From NCBI GenBank assembly GCA_018823835.1, contig JAHJHT010000002.1:62001-126000 (forward strand): a stretch of 64,000 nucleotides of DNA, written 5' to 3'. The notes below the pieces were generated by a model, which ran no database searches, was not told the origin of the DNA, and saw only the letters and a program-made list of their open reading frames with translations. Position numbers and translations under genes: made by a program. Below are positions 18,712 through 29,900 of this stretch, in pieces. Source of the DNA: Alphaproteobacteria bacterium. GTDB taxonomy: Bacteria > Pseudomonadota > Alphaproteobacteria > Rhizobiales > Rhizobiaceae. Numbering within the stretch: the first letter of the stretch is position 1; each line of letters opens with the position of its first letter.

Positions 18712-20928
18712 TCAGGCCGCCTTCTTCGACTGTCCCGCGTAGGGGTCGAAGCGCTGGTAGAAGGTCTCGCCCTTCGCCGCCATGTCGACGAGAAGCTTCG
18801 GCGCCTTGAACTCGGCTCCGTATTTCTTCTGCAGACGCTTGGCGATGGCAACGAACTCCGCCGCACCGATGCTGTCGATGTAGGACAGCGCGCCGCCAGT
18901 GAAGGGAGCGAAGCCGAAGGCGAGGATGGACCCGACATCGGCCTCGCGCGGATCGGTGACGATGCCTTCCTCCATGACGCGGACGGCCTCCAGCGCGATG
19001 ACGACCAGCAGGCGCTGCTTCAGTTCCTCATAATCGATGTCGTCGGCTGCCTTCTGCGGATAGAGGTCCCTGAGGCCCGGCCAGAGCGACTTCTTGGCGG
19101 GCTTTGCCGGATAATCGTAAAAGCCCTTGCCGTTCTTGCGGCCGAAGCGGCCATGGGTGTCGACCATGGTGTCGATGAGCTGCATCTGGGCCGGATCGAC
19201 GGCCTTCTCGCCGAGATCGCGGATGGTCTGCTTCATGATCTTCTGGGCGAGGTCGACGGCGGTCTCGTCGGTCAGCGCCAGCGGGCCGACCGGCATGCCG
19301 GCGGCGCGCGCGGCATTCTCGATCATCGGCGCCGGCACGCCCTCGATCAGCATCTTGTAGGCTTCCGACATGTAGCGCAGCACGCAGCGGTTGACGTAGA
19401 AGCCGCGCGTGTCGTTGACGACGATCGGCGTCTTTTTGATGGCGCGGACATAGTCGATGGCGGTGGCGAGCGCCTTGTCTCCGGTCTTTTTGCCCAGAAT
19501 GATCTCGACCAGCATCATACGGTCGACCGGCGAGAAGAAGTGGATACCGATGAAATTCTTAGGCCGCGCCGAGTTCTTCGCCAGCGCGGTGATCGGGATG
19601 GTCGAGGTGTTGGAGGCGAAGACCGCCGAGGATTTCAGCACCGCCTCTGCATTTTCGGTGGCAAGCTTCTTGACGCCGGAATCCTCGAAAACCGCCTCAA
19701 TGACGAGGTCGGCGCCGTCGAGATCGGCATAGTCGGCCGACGGCGTGATCAGTGACAGGAGCCGCTCGCCAGCTTCAGCCGTGGAACGGCCCTTCTTGAC
19801 GGCGGCGGCAACCAGGCCTTGCGAATGCGCCTTGCCCTTTTCGGCCGCTTCCATGTCGCGGTCGATGAGCACGACCGGAATGCCGGCCTTGGCGGTGACA
19901 TAGGCGATGCCGGCGCCCATGAAGCCGGCGCCGATGACGCCGATCTTCTTGAACTTCGTCTCGGGCTCGCCGACCGGGCGGCGGGCACCCTTGTTGAGCT
20001 CCTGCAGCGAGACGAAGAGCGAACGGATCATGGCCGCGGCTTCCTTCGTCTGCATGATCTCGGTGAAGTAGCGCTGTTCGATCCTCAGACCGGTGTCGAA
20101 GGGCACGAGCAGGCCTTCGTAGACGCATTTCAGGATGGCGGCGGCGGCCGGATAGTTGCCGTAGGTCTCGCGGCGCAGGATGGCGATGGCCGCCGGCCAG
20201 AGATTGGCGCCGGCCGCCGAGTAGATCTGGCCGCCGGGCAGCCGGAAACCCTTCTCGTCCCAAGGAGCGACCGGCTTGAGGCCGCCCTTGATCATCGCCT
20301 TGGCGGCCTCGACGAGGCTTGCGGGCGCGGCGATCTCGTGGATCAGGCCCATGGCCTTGGCTTTCTTCGGCGTCAGCGACTGGCCTGACGTCAGCATCTG
20401 CAGCGCCTGCTGCTGGTCGGTCAGGCGGGGAACGCGCTGGGTGCCGCCGGCGCCGGGGAAGATGCCGATCTTGACCTCGGGCAACGCCATCTTGACCCTG
20501 TCGCTATCGGCGGCGACGCGGCCGTGGCAGGCAAGCGACAGCTCGAAGGCGCCGCCCATGCAGGTGCCGTTGATGGCCGAGACCCATGGCTTGCCGCAGG
20601 TCTCGATCTTGCGGAAGAGACCGCTCATGTAACCGGCATTGTCGAACAGCGCCTTCGTCGCCTTCTCGGGATCCTTGGCCTTGTCGCGGGCGAAGGCCTT
20701 CAGCATCTTCTGCAGCATGGTGATGTCGGCGCCACCGGAGAAACTGTCCTTGCCGGAGGTGAAGACCACGCCCTTGACCTTCTCGTCGGCGACGGTCGCG
20801 TCGACGATGGCGTCGAGCTCCCGCATCACCTCCTCGGTGAAGACGTTCATCGACTTCTCGGGCATGTCCCAGGTGACGAGCGCGATGCCGTCGGCGTCCG
20901 TGTCGACCGTGAAGTTGGTGTAGGTCAT
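18712..20928 (-). CDS. fadJ: 3-hydroxyacyl-CoA dehydrogenase / enoyl-CoA hydratase (FadJ/FadB-like)
   Basis: Crotonase domain GTCMGGAFELSLACHGRVA and HAD domain KIGVIGAGFMGAGIAYVTAKAGIPVVLIDRD. Confidence 0.93.
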   Translation of the reverse strand: MTYTNFTVDTDADGIALVTWDMPEKSMNVFTEEVMRELDAIVDATVADEKVKGVVFTSGKDSFSGGADITMLQKMLKAFARDKAKDPEKATKALFDNAGYMSGLFRKIETCGKPWVSAINGTCMGGAFELSLACHGRVAADSDRVKMALPEVKIGIFPGAGGTQRVPRLTDQQQALQMLTSGQSLTPKKAKAMGLIHEIAAPASLVEAAKAMIKGGLKPVAPWDEKGFRLPGGQIYSAAGANLWPAAIAILRRETYGNYPAAAAILKCVYEGLLVPFDTGLRIEQRYFTEIMQTKEAAAMIRSLFVSLQELNKGARRPVGEPETKFKKIGVIGAGFMGAGIAYVTAKAGIPVVLIDRDMEAAEKGKAHSQGLVAAAVKKGRSTAEAGERLLSLITPSADYADLDGADLVIEAVFEDSGVKKLATENAEAVLKSSAVFASNTSTIPITALAKNSARPKNFIGIHFFSPVDRMMLVEIILGKKTGDKALATAIDYVRAIKKTPIVVNDTRGFYVNRCVLRYMSEAYKMLIEGVPAPMIENAARAAGMPVGPLALTDETAVDLAQKIMKQTIRDLGEKAVDPAQMQLIDTMVDTHGRFGRKNGKGFYDYPAKPAKKSLWPGLRDLYPQKAADDIDYEELKQRLLVVIALEAVRVMEEGIVTDPREADVGSILAFGFAPFTGGALSYIDSIGAAEFVAIAKRLQKKYGAEFKAPKLLVDMAAKGETFYQRFDPYAGQSKKAA

Positions 20929-20945
20929 GTCTGGTCTACCTTTGC

Positions 20946-21596
20946 TTATGGTTTCGCGGCGGGCACGCGCCCGCTCTCAAGCCCGCGCATCAGCGCGGAG
21001 ATGGCTTGCGCGTCAGTATCCGTTTCGGCGGCAAGGCCGGCCTGAACGCCCGTCCTGTCACCGTCCGATTTGTGCTGGTTGAGCTTCCAGCTGCCTTCGA
21101 GGCGCTCGACCTTCATGCGCAGGCCGACAATGGCGCGCGTCATGCCCTGGATGTATTTTTCCGGCGCGTCCGACACGGCCCAGGGCTCTTCGCGCCCGGC
21201 CTCGTTGCGGCTGGTGAGCTGGTTGAGATGGGCGAGCAGTTCGGCCTCGCTTTCCATCGCGGCCAGAGTACCGTGGGCGTGCACCATGACATAGGTCCAG
21301 GTCGGCACCACCCGTCCGTGCTCGGCCTTGCTCAGGTACCAGCCCGGATGGATGTAGGCCTGCGGTCCCTGGAACATCGCCAGGGATTTTTGCCCGGCCA
21401 GCTGCCAGTGCGGGTTCTGCCGCGCGACGTGGAATTCGAGCAGCAGTTCGTCCCCCTCCTCGCGCACCACGACCGGCGCATGCGTCGCGCAGGGGCCGTC
21501 GGCATCCTGCGTGACGATGGCCGCCAGCTGGATGTCGCGCATCGCCGCGACCAGCACGTCGCGGCGCTCCTCGCGGAATTGCTGGGGGACGTACAT
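20946..21596 (-). CDS. FMN-binding negative transcriptional regulator (PaiB family)
   Basis: [29 protein letters not shown] ... [29 protein letters not shown]. Confidence 0.88.
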   Translation of the reverse strand: MYVPQQFREERRDVLVAAMRDIQLAAIVTQDADGPCATHAPVVVREEGDELLLEFHVARQNPHWQLAGQKSLAMFQGPQAYIHPGWYLSKAEHGRVVPTWTYVMVHAHGTLAAMESEAELLAHLNQLTSRNEAGREEPWAVSDAPEKYIQGMTRAIVGLRMKVERLEGSWKLNQHKSDGDRTGVQAGLAAETDTDAQAISALMRGLESGRVPAAKP

Positions 21597-21603
21597 CGCC
21601 GGA

Positions 21604-22812
21604 TCAGACCCGTTCGATGATCGTCGCCGTGCCCATGCCGGCGCCGATGCAGAGCGTGACCAGCGCGGTGTTGAGATCGCGGCGCTCCAGCTCGTCGAGA
21701 ACCGTGCCGAAGATCATCGCGCCGGTGGCGCCGAGCGGGTGGCCCATGGCAATCGCACCGCCATTGACGTTGATTCTGTCGTGGGGAATGTCGAAGGCCT
21801 GCATGTAGCGCAGCACGACCGAGGCGAAGGCCTCGTTGAGCTCGAACAGGTCGATGTCGGAAATCTTCATCTTGGCGCGCTTCAAGAGCTTTTCGGTGAC
21901 GTCGACCGGGCCGGTCAGCATCAGCACCGGCTCCGAGCCGATATTGGCGAAGGCGCGGATGCGGGCGCGCGGCTTCAGGCCGAGCGTCTTGCCTGCCTTC
22001 TTGGAGCCGAGCAGCACGGCGGCAGCGCCGTCGACGATGCCGGACGAATTGCCGGCATGGTGGACGTGATTGACCGATTCGACTTCCGGATGCTTCTGGA
22101 CGGCGACGGCGTCGAAGCCGCCCATTTCGCCCGGCATGACGAAGGAGGGGTTGAGCGAGGCCAGCGACTGCATGTCGGTGGTCGGGCGCATATGCTCGTC
22201 GCGGTCGAGAATGGTCAGGCCGTTCTGGTCCTTGACCGGAATGACGGAGTTGTTGAAGCGGCCATCGTCCCAGGCCTTGGCGGCGCGCTTCTGGCTCTCG
22301 ACGGCATAGGCGTCGACGTCGTCTCTGCTGAAGCCATACTTGGTGGCGATGAGATCGGCCGAGATGCCCTGCGGCACGAACCAGCCAGGCAGCCCGACGG
22401 ACGGGTCCATGTACCAGGCGCCGCCCGAGGCGCCCATGCCGACACGCGACATGCTCTCGACGCCGCCGGCAATGACGATGTCGTCGGCGCCCTGCGCGAT
22501 CTTGGCGGCGCCGAAATTGATGGCGTCGAGACCCGAGGCGCAGAAGCGCGAGATCTGCATGCCGGGTGCGGCCATGTCGTAGCCGGCCTCGAAGGCGGCC
22601 GAGCGCGGGATGACGGCGCCGGCCTCGCCGACCGGGTCGACGCAACCGAAGATGATGTCGTCGACCTTGGATGTGTCGATCCCGTTGCGGTCGCGCAGCG
22701 ATTCCAGGACCTTCGCGCCGAGGCGCACGGCCGGCACCTCGTGCAGGGAACCATCCTTCTTGCCGCGACCGCGCGGGGTGCGCACGGCGTCATAGACATA
22801 GGCTTCGGCCAT
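21604..22812 (-). CDS. fadA: Acetyl-CoA C-acetyltransferase (thiolase)
   Basis: [45 protein letters not shown]. Confidence 0.93.
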   Translation of the reverse strand: MAEAYVYDAVRTPRGRGKKDGSLHEVPAVRLGAKVLESLRDRNGIDTSKVDDIIFGCVDPVGEAGAVIPRSAAFEAGYDMAAPGMQISRFCASGLDAINFGAAKIAQGADDIVIAGGVESMSRVGMGASGGAWYMDPSVGLPGWFVPQGISADLIATKYGFSRDDVDAYAVESQKRAAKAWDDGRFNNSVIPVKDQNGLTILDRDEHMRPTTDMQSLASLNPSFVMPGEMGGFDAVAVQKHPEVESVNHVHHAGNSSGIVDGAAAVLLGSKKAGKTLGLKPRARIRAFANIGSEPVLMLTGPVDVTEKLLKRAKMKISDIDLFELNEAFASVVLRYMQAFDIPHDRINVNGGAIAMGHPLGATGAMIFGTVLDELERRDLNTALVTLCIGAGMGTATIIERV

Positions 22813-22844
22813 TTTCGTTCTCCTGATTTCCTGACCGCTCGCGC

Positions 22845-24017
22845 TCAGAGGCTGCGGGCGATCAGCAGTTTCATGATCTCGTTCGTGCCGCCGTAGATGC
22901 GCTGCACGCGCGCGTCGCGGAACATGCGGGCGATCGGGTATTCATTCATGTAGCCATAGCCGCCATGCAATTGAAGGCACTCGTCGACCACTTTTCCTTG
23001 AAGGTCGCTGAGCCAGTACTTCGCCATCGAGGCGGTGACCGGATCGAGCCCGCCGGCGATGTGGCGGGCGACGCAATCATTGTAGAAGACACGCCCGACG
23101 GTGGCCTCGGTCTTCAGTTCGGCGAGCTTGAACTGGGTGTTCTGGAAGTCGATAACCGCCTTGCCGAAGGCCTTGCGCTCCTTGACGTAGTCGATGGTGA
23201 GCGACAGCGCGCGCTCGATCATGCCGATGGCGCCGGTGCCGATCTGCAGGCGCTCCTGCGGCAGCTGCTGCATCAACTGGACAAACCCCTGGCCCTCCGC
23301 GGCGCCGAGCAGGCAGGAGGTCGGGACGCGCATGTCGTTGAAGAACAGCTCGGAGGTGTCGTTCGTCTTCAGGCCGATCTTGTCGAGGTTGCGGCCGCGC
23401 TCGAAACCCTCGAGCCCGTCAGTCTCGACAACGATCAGCGACGTGCCCTTTGCGCCAGCCGCCGGATCGGTCTTGGCGACGACAATGATCAGGTTGGCGT
23501 GCTGGCCGTTGGTGATGAAGGTCTTCGAGCCGTTGATCTTGTAGTGGTTGCCATCCTTATCGGCACGCGTCTTGACGCCCTGCAGGTCGGAGCCGGCACC
23601 GGGTTCGGTCATGGCGATGGCGCCGATGAGTTCGCCGGTCGCCATCTTCGGCAGCCACTTCTTTTTCTGCTCCTCCGAGCCGTAGTGAAGGATGTAGGGC
23701 GCGACGATGGCGTTGTGCAGCCCGATGCCGAAACCGTCGACCCCGACATGGGCCATGGCCTCGATGATGGCGCTCTCATGCGCGAAGGTGCCGCCCGAAC
23801 CGCCATATTCCTCAGGCATCGAGGCGCAGAGCAGCCCGGCCGCACCCGCCTTTTCCCAACTCGCGCGGTCGACCATCTCGTTCTTCTCGAACTCGTCGTA
23901 GCGCGGCGCGATTTCTTCCAACATGAAGCGCGTCGCCATGTCGTAGAGCATGGCGACGTCGTCGGCGGCCCAGGCTGGCTTCGGCAGACCAAGAATGTCG
24001 GCTGGCGCGGTCGTCAC
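22845..24017 (-). CDS. Acyl-CoA dehydrogenase
   Basis: IGAIAMTEPGAGSDLQGVKTRA; CLQLHGGYGYMNEYPIARMFRDARVQRIYGGTNEIMK. Confidence 0.95.
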   Translation of the reverse strand: MTTAPADILGLPKPAWAADDVAMLYDMATRFMLEEIAPRYDEFEKNEMVDRASWEKAGAAGLLCASMPEEYGGSGGTFAHESAIIEAMAHVGVDGFGIGLHNAIVAPYILHYGSEEQKKKWLPKMATGELIGAIAMTEPGAGSDLQGVKTRADKDGNHYKINGSKTFITNGQHANLIIVVAKTDPAAGAKGTSLIVVETDGLEGFERGRNLDKIGLKTNDTSELFFNDMRVPTSCLLGAAEGQGFVQLMQQLPQERLQIGTGAIGMIERALSLTIDYVKERKAFGKAVIDFQNTQFKLAELKTEATVGRVFYNDCVARHIAGGLDPVTASMAKYWLSDLQGKVVDECLQLHGGYGYMNEYPIARMFRDARVQRIYGGTNEIMKLLIARSL

Positions 24018-24027
24018 GGGCTCCTCC

Positions 24028-25824
24028 TCAGAACGCCTCGGCCGGCAGCGCCATCATGGTGTCCGCGCCGCTGGAGATGCGGGCGAGATGCGCCGCCGTC
24101 TCGGGCATCACACGCTCCATGAAATAGCGGCCGGTGACAAGCTTGTTCTCGTAGAAGGCGGCATCACCGGAAGCGCCGTCGGCAAGGTTCGCATTGGCGA
24201 CCTTGACCATCTGCGCCCACATGTAGCCGAGCGCGACGAGGCCGAAGAGATGCATGTAGTCGGTCGAGGCGGCGCCGGCATTGTCGGGCTTGGCCATGGC
24301 GTTCTGCATCAGCCACATGGTGGCGGCCTGCAGGTCGTTCAGGCCCTTCTTCAGGCCCTTGGTGTAGGGCGCCATCTTCTCGTCGGAACGGTTCTCCTCG
24401 CAGAAGTCGCCGACCTCCTTGAAGAAGGCCTGCACGGCGCGACCGCCGTTCAGCGCCAGCTTGCGGCCGACGAGGTCGAGCGCCTGGATGCCGTTGGCGC
24501 CCTCGTAGATCATGGCAATGCGGGCATCGCGCACGAACTGGCTCATGCCCCATTCCTCGATATAGCCGTGGCCGCCGAAGACCTGCTGGGCCATCACGGC
24601 ATGCTCGAAACCCTTGTCGGTCAGCACGCCCTTGACGATCGGGGTCATCAGGCCGGTGTAGTCGCTGGCAATCTCGCGGTCGCCCGCGTCGGCCGAACGG
24701 TGGGCGATGTCGGACTTGATGGCGGTCCACAGCACCAGCGCGCGGCCGGCCTCGTTGAAGGCCTTCATGGTCATCAGCGAACGGCGGATGTCGGGATGGA
24801 CGATAATCGGATCGGCCGGCTTGTCTGGAGCCTTCGGCCCCGACAGCGAGCGGCCCTGCAGGCGGTCGCGGGCATAGGCGACGGCGTTCTGATAGGCGAC
24901 CTCGGAAATCGACAGGCCCTGCAGGCCGACGCCGAGACGCGCCTCGTTCATCATCGTGAACATGGCTTTCAGGCCGCCATGCTCCTCGCCGAGCAGGTAG
25001 CCGGTCGCCTCGTCGTAGTTCATGACGCAGGTGGCGTTGCCGTGGATGCCCATCTTCTCTTCCAGCGAGCCGCAGGACACGCCGTTACCCTCGCCCGGAT
25101 TACCCTCAGCATCGAGTTTCAACTTCGGCACGATGAACAGCGAGATGCCCTTGACGCCCTTCGGCGCACCCTCGATGCGGGCGAGAACCAGGTGGACGAT
25201 GTTCTCGGCCATGTCATGGTCGCCGGCCGAGATGAAGATCTTCTGGCCGGAAATCCTGTAGCTGCCGTCGTCGGCAGGCACGGCCTTGGTGCGCAGCAGG
25301 CCAAGATCGGTGCCGCAATGCGGTTCAGTCAGGTTCATGGTGCCCGTCCACAGGCCGTCCACCATCTTGGGCAGCCACTTCGCCTTCTGCTCGTCGGTGC
25401 CGTGGGTGACGATGGCCGCGATGGCGCCCTGGGTGAGCCCCGGATACATCATCAGCGACATGTTGGCCGAAACCATGAATTCAGAAACGGCCGTGTGAAC
25501 GGTGTAGGGAAGCCCCTGCCCGCCAAACTCGGCAGGTGCAGCAAGTCCCATCCAGCCGCCTTCGCGGTACTGCTGATAGGCCTGGCCGAAGCCTTCTGGC
25601 GTCGTGACAGAGCCGTCGTCGGCGCGTACGCAGCCCTCGAGGTCCCCGACCCGGTTGATCGGCTGCATGACGTTTTCGGCGATCTTCGCGCCCTCGGCCA
25701 GGATGGCTTCCAGCACATCGGGCGGCGTGTCGGCAAAACCGGGAAGGTTGTTGTAGCGCTCGTAGCCGAAGACTTCATTCAGCACGAATAGCGAATCGCG
25801 GACGGGAGCCGTGTAGGTCGGCAT
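24028..25824 (-). CDS. Long-form acyl-CoA dehydrogenase
   Basis: MNLTEPHCGTDLGLLRTKA; QVFGGHGYIEEWGMSQFVRDARIAMIYEGANGIQALDLVGRKL; start trimmed to MPTYTAPVRDSL. Confidence 0.93.
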   Translation of the reverse strand: MPTYTAPVRDSLFVLNEVFGYERYNNLPGFADTPPDVLEAILAEGAKIAENVMQPINRVGDLEGCVRADDGSVTTPEGFGQAYQQYREGGWMGLAAPAEFGGQGLPYTVHTAVSEFMVSANMSLMMYPGLTQGAIAAIVTHGTDEQKAKWLPKMVDGLWTGTMNLTEPHCGTDLGLLRTKAVPADDGSYRISGQKIFISAGDHDMAENIVHLVLARIEGAPKGVKGISLFIVPKLKLDAEGNPGEGNGVSCGSLEEKMGIHGNATCVMNYDEATGYLLGEEHGGLKAMFTMMNEARLGVGLQGLSISEVAYQNAVAYARDRLQGRSLSGPKAPDKPADPIIVHPDIRRSLMTMKAFNEAGRALVLWTAIKSDIAHRSADAGDREIASDYTGLMTPIVKGVLTDKGFEHAVMAQQVFGGHGYIEEWGMSQFVRDARIAMIYEGANGIQALDLVGRKLALNGGRAVQAFFKEVGDFCEENRSDEKMAPYTKGLKKGLNDLQAATMWLMQNAMAKPDNAGAASTDYMHLFGLVALGYMWAQMVKVANANLADGASGDAAFYENKLVTGRYFMERVMPETAAHLARISSGADTMMALPAEAF

Positions 25825-25910
25825 GAAATCTCCTCCAAGACGCGGTGTGCACGCCTTGTGGAACACTCCTAGGCGCACTGCAAGACCGCCACGGCGGCCG
25901 CGCTCAAAAT

Positions 25911-25934
25911 ATTGACGTTTGCGTAAACGTCAAT
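25911..25934. promoter_or_regulatory. Palindromic operator upstream of the beta-oxidation operon (MerR/LiuR-like)
   Basis: ATTGACGTTT-gcgt-AAACGTCAAT, perfect 10-bp arms. Confidence 0.8.
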
Positions 25935-26033
25935 GGGATTCTTGAAGCAGTTGCGCCGCGGGACCAGAGGCTCCGCGGCGCAATTGGGGCAGCGCTGCCA
26001 GGCAGCTGCCGCCGGTCAGATTGTCGGTCGGTT

Positions 26034-26510
26034 CTAGCGCGCGGCCACGGCCGAAGCCGGAGTGCGATCGGCCAGCTTGGCGCGCACGTCAGCCATCAGA
26101 TTGGACAGTTCGCCGACGGCGTCGTCAATGACGGCCCGCTGCTTCTGCAGGCGCGCCATCTGCTTCTCGGACTTGTCCAGCGCAAGGCGCAGCTGCTTGA
26201 TGTTGGCGCCCGACGGATCGTAGAGATCCATGATCTGCTTCACATCGCGCAGCGAAAAGCCGATCTTGCGGCCAAGGAGAATAAGCTTCAGCCGCGCATT
26301 GTCGCGACGCGAATAAAGACGGGTCGACCCTTCACGCTTGGGAGCGATCAGCCCCTTGTCTTCGTAGAAGCGCAGGGCGCGCAACGTGACGCCGTACTTT
26401 CTCGCCATTTCGCCGATTCGAACGAATTCTTCTTCAGCGCTCATGGTTGCATCGTTGTTGTTATTGTTGTTGGCCACGGCTTCGCCAGCCCTCTTAAGCA
26501 TGGTTGTCAT
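26034..26510 (-). CDS. MerR-family transcriptional regulator (LiuR-like)
   Basis: VRIGEMARKYGVTLRALRFYEDKGLIAPKREGSTRLYSRRDNARLKLILLGRKIGFSL; start may instead be 26444 (MSAEEEF). Confidence 0.88.
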   Translation of the reverse strand: MTTMLKRAGEAVANNNNNNDATMSAEEEFVRIGEMARKYGVTLRALRFYEDKGLIAPKREGSTRLYSRRDNARLKLILLGRKIGFSLRDVKQIMDLYDPSGANIKQLRLALDKSEKQMARLQKQRAVIDDAVGELSNLMADVRAKLADRTPASAVAAR

Positions 26511-26622
26511 TTTGGCTTTCCCCGTTTGTGGCGTTCAAGAACGCCTGACCGGATCCGGCGGGGGCGGTGTCCGATCGTGGTTTCGTTGAGAAAAATCGCA
26601 AGACGCGTCTCGCAAGACGCTG

Positions 26623-26638
26623 CTTACGTTTACGTAAG
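26623..26638. promoter_or_regulatory. Second MerR-type palindrome upstream of the merR gene
   Basis: CTTACG-ttta-CGTAAG; shares the ACGTTTACGT core with the 25911 site. Confidence 0.7.
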
Positions 26639-26967
26639 GGATATATTGATTGCCGCCCGGTCATGCAAGCGCGCTATGGTTGAAACTGATGCGGCAGTTT
26701 GAAACACCCCCTCAGGTGCAGAAATCGTCACATCCGCCGATAGTTCCCAATTCTTAAGTTTGGTTAACGCCTTGTTTACCACGTTGGGGGAAATGTGCGC
26801 ATGTCGGTCCCCCGTGTTTATCCTGTATCGAATTGTTCACGGTTTCCCGGAGTTCGCAGGCGAAAGCCCGGAAGTCCTCTTCCGCCTCAAGTGCGGCCGC
26901 TCCGGTCCCGGCAGGGAACTATACGGAAACTGGTCGAAAACCAGCAAACTGGCAAACGGGCGTTTCG

Positions 26968-29900
26968 ATGAACAGCAAGCGGTCTTACATAGACGCAATC
27001 AACGCGGGCAGACAGCGCCGTTCCTATGCGTCGCTGGAGCAACTCAACCGGTCGCTCGAAACGCTGGAGCAGCGAATCGACCGCAACCGGGAAGAGGTGG
27101 CAGGCTATTCGCGTGCCCCGGCGCGGCAGGATTCGCCGCCGGCCTACGAGGCCCCCCGCCGGCCAGAAATGCCACGCTCCAGTGAGAATCGCAGCGCTTT
27201 CGAGCAGCCCTACCGTTCCATTGCGCGCGACATCGAACGCGTACGCAGCCAGGAGGACGGTGTCGCCGCCTTCGGCAAGATTTCCGAAGAGATAAAGGGA
27301 TTGCGGGAAGAACTGCGCAACCAGGTCACCTCGGGCGTCAGGCGTGAATTCGAAACGCTGCGCCAGGAGATCGAGCGCGCCGCGGCCGCTGGCTCCGGCA
27401 GGGCGCTTGCCCAGCTCGGCCAGGATGTCGAAAGGCTTTCGGGAACCGTGCAGTCGCTTGCCGAACGCAGCGATGACAAGAACGTCAACATGCTGCGCCT
27501 CGAGATCGAACAGATGCGGGACGCGCTGGATATGGTGGCGCGGGAGGAGACCGTGCGTTCGGTCGACCGGCGCTGGGACGACTTCGACCGCCGCTTCAGC
27601 GATTTCCAGGACCACGTCTCGTCGGTCGCCGCCCAGCGGCCGGGCGAGATCGACCTGTCCGGCCTGACCAGCCGAATCGAACAGATCAACGATGCCGTCG
27701 GCAGGCTGCCCGAATCGCAGTCGATCCGGTCGCTCGAGGACAAGGTGCGCACGCTTGCCGGCGCACTCGATCACTTCATTGAGCAGCAGGGTGGCAAAAC
27801 GACAGAGACTTTCGGCCAGATCGAGGAGCGGCTCGACGAGATTTCGCGCGCCATCGTCAGCGCGACGGTGGCGGCACAGACGCCGCAGTTCGACCCCGAA
27901 CCCTTCGAGCGCATAGAGGCGCGCATGTCGGCGCTGGCGCGGCAGATCGAGGAAGTTGTCGAGGACCGCCCGACCGGAGAGATCATCAGCCGCCTCAACA
28001 TGCTGTCGGAGCGGGTCGACGAAATGGCCGCGCACAACGCGCTGCCCGACGAGACCCTCGAACGTCTGGCACACCAGATCGCGTCGATCGCCGACAAGAT
28101 CGACCGGGCGCCACCTATGCCCGACGCCAACGAGATCTTTTCGGGCATAGAGCAGCGGTTCGAAGTTCTGTCGGGCTTGATGGAACGCCGCCAGGGCGAC
28201 GCGCTGGAACAAGGCAACATGCTGTTTCGTGAACTCGAGCGGCGTCTGGACGAGGTTGCAGAGCGGATCGAGCGCCGGCAGGGCGAAGCGACGCTCGACA
28301 ATTCCGGCATCATGAGCGTGATCGACGAACGCTTCTCGGCAATGGCCAAGCAGCTTGAGGGAAACAAGCCGGACAAGGCCGCCGAGGCGGCGATCCGCGG
28401 TCTTGAGGCTCGTCTCGAAAGCATCGCCAGGCAGATCGACCAGTCGGCCAGCCAGTACACCGGCATCGACCCCGACCTGGTGCGCAACCTGGAGTCCCAG
28501 GTCGCCGGGCTTTCGGCGCACCTGTCGCAGCCGAATGCGCCACTGCCGGCCTACGAGGACATCTCGCCCCGGCTGGAAGAAATCGAGAAGTCGATCGCGG
28601 GCAGCCGCGAGACCGTTCTGGAGGCGGCGCGTGACGCTGCCGAGAATGCCGCCAAGTCACTGGCCGGCAGCCAGGCCGAGTCGGCCGCGGTGGCCGGCCT
28701 GGCGCAGGACCTGAAATCCCTGGAGGCGCTGACGCGTCGCTCGGACGAACGCAACAGCAAGACCTTCGAGGCGATCCACGACACGCTGCTGAAGATCGTC
28801 GACCGGCTGGGTTCGCTGGAAGGTGACGGCGACGTGGACGGCGAGGACGACGAGCCGGCGCCGCTGCCGCGCAAGAAGACGATCGAGGACGCTCCGTCCA
28901 TCGATGCCGAGGGCACGCTGGCGCTGGACGAGCCGCTGCAGCGCGACGATTCGACCGTGGCACCGCCACCCGCGTGGGCCAGGACAGAACGCACGCCGGC
29001 GGAAGCCGCTGCCGCTGCCGCCATCGCCGCACTGGGCGACGAGCCCCCAGCCGATGCGGCAGAAAGCGGACGCGGTCGCTCGATGCTCGGCGCTCTTACC
29101 CGCGCGCTCGGCAAGAAGAAGCAGGCGCCCGCGACCGTACTGGCCGGACCGGACCTGCCCGACGACGATAACGACGTTGCACCGAGCGTCGACCTCGATG
29201 CACCGCTTGATCCAAAGATTGCCAACCGTCCCCTCGAGCCGGGCTCAGGCACGCCGGACCTCAACGCCATCATGAAGCGGGTGCGCGACGAACGCGGCCA
29301 GACGGCCCGCGTTAACGACTCCGACGCCGCCAAGTCCGACTTCATCGCCGCAGCGCGGCGGGCTGCCCAGGCGGCGGCTGCCGAGTCGCAGATCAACCGG
29401 CGCAAGACCGACATCGGCAGCCCGGTCAAGGCGCTGCGCATCGGCGACCTGCTCAAATCGCGGCGCAAGCCGATCCTGATGGGCACCGCCGTTGTCATGT
29501 TGGCGCTGGCCGGCCTGCAACTCGGCAAGGCTTTCATGCAGGACGAGCCCAACGGCTCTTCCGATCTTTCTGCCAAGGCGCAGCTCGGCGCCACGGCGGA
29601 GCCGGAAATGGCAGCGCTCGACGACGCTACGATACAGGACATGGACTCCGAGCCGGAAATGGCGGCCGGCGACCAGGCGTTGGAGGATGCCTCGGACGAC
29701 CTCGAGGGCTCCGACATGGACATGATGGCCGGTGCCACCGAAGAGCAGCCCATGGACGACGTCGCGGCCGCAATGGACGAGATGGAGCCGGCGATGCCGG
29801 AACAGTCCGCCGCCGAGACCGAGGAACCGGAAGCCATGGAACAGGTCAAGGTCGCCGCGGTATCGCCGCCGGAGACGGTGACCGCGTCGCTCGGCGACAC

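Noticed and set aside
21511-22896. 461-aa plus-strand ORF antisense to thiolase
   Set aside because: Low-complexity His/Asp/Gly/Arg-rich composition typical of antisense frames; thiolase motifs on the other strand.
26887-28521. 544-aa minus-strand ORF antisense to podJ
   Set aside because: Antisense artefact of a high-GC coding region with a recognisable PodJ on the plus strand.
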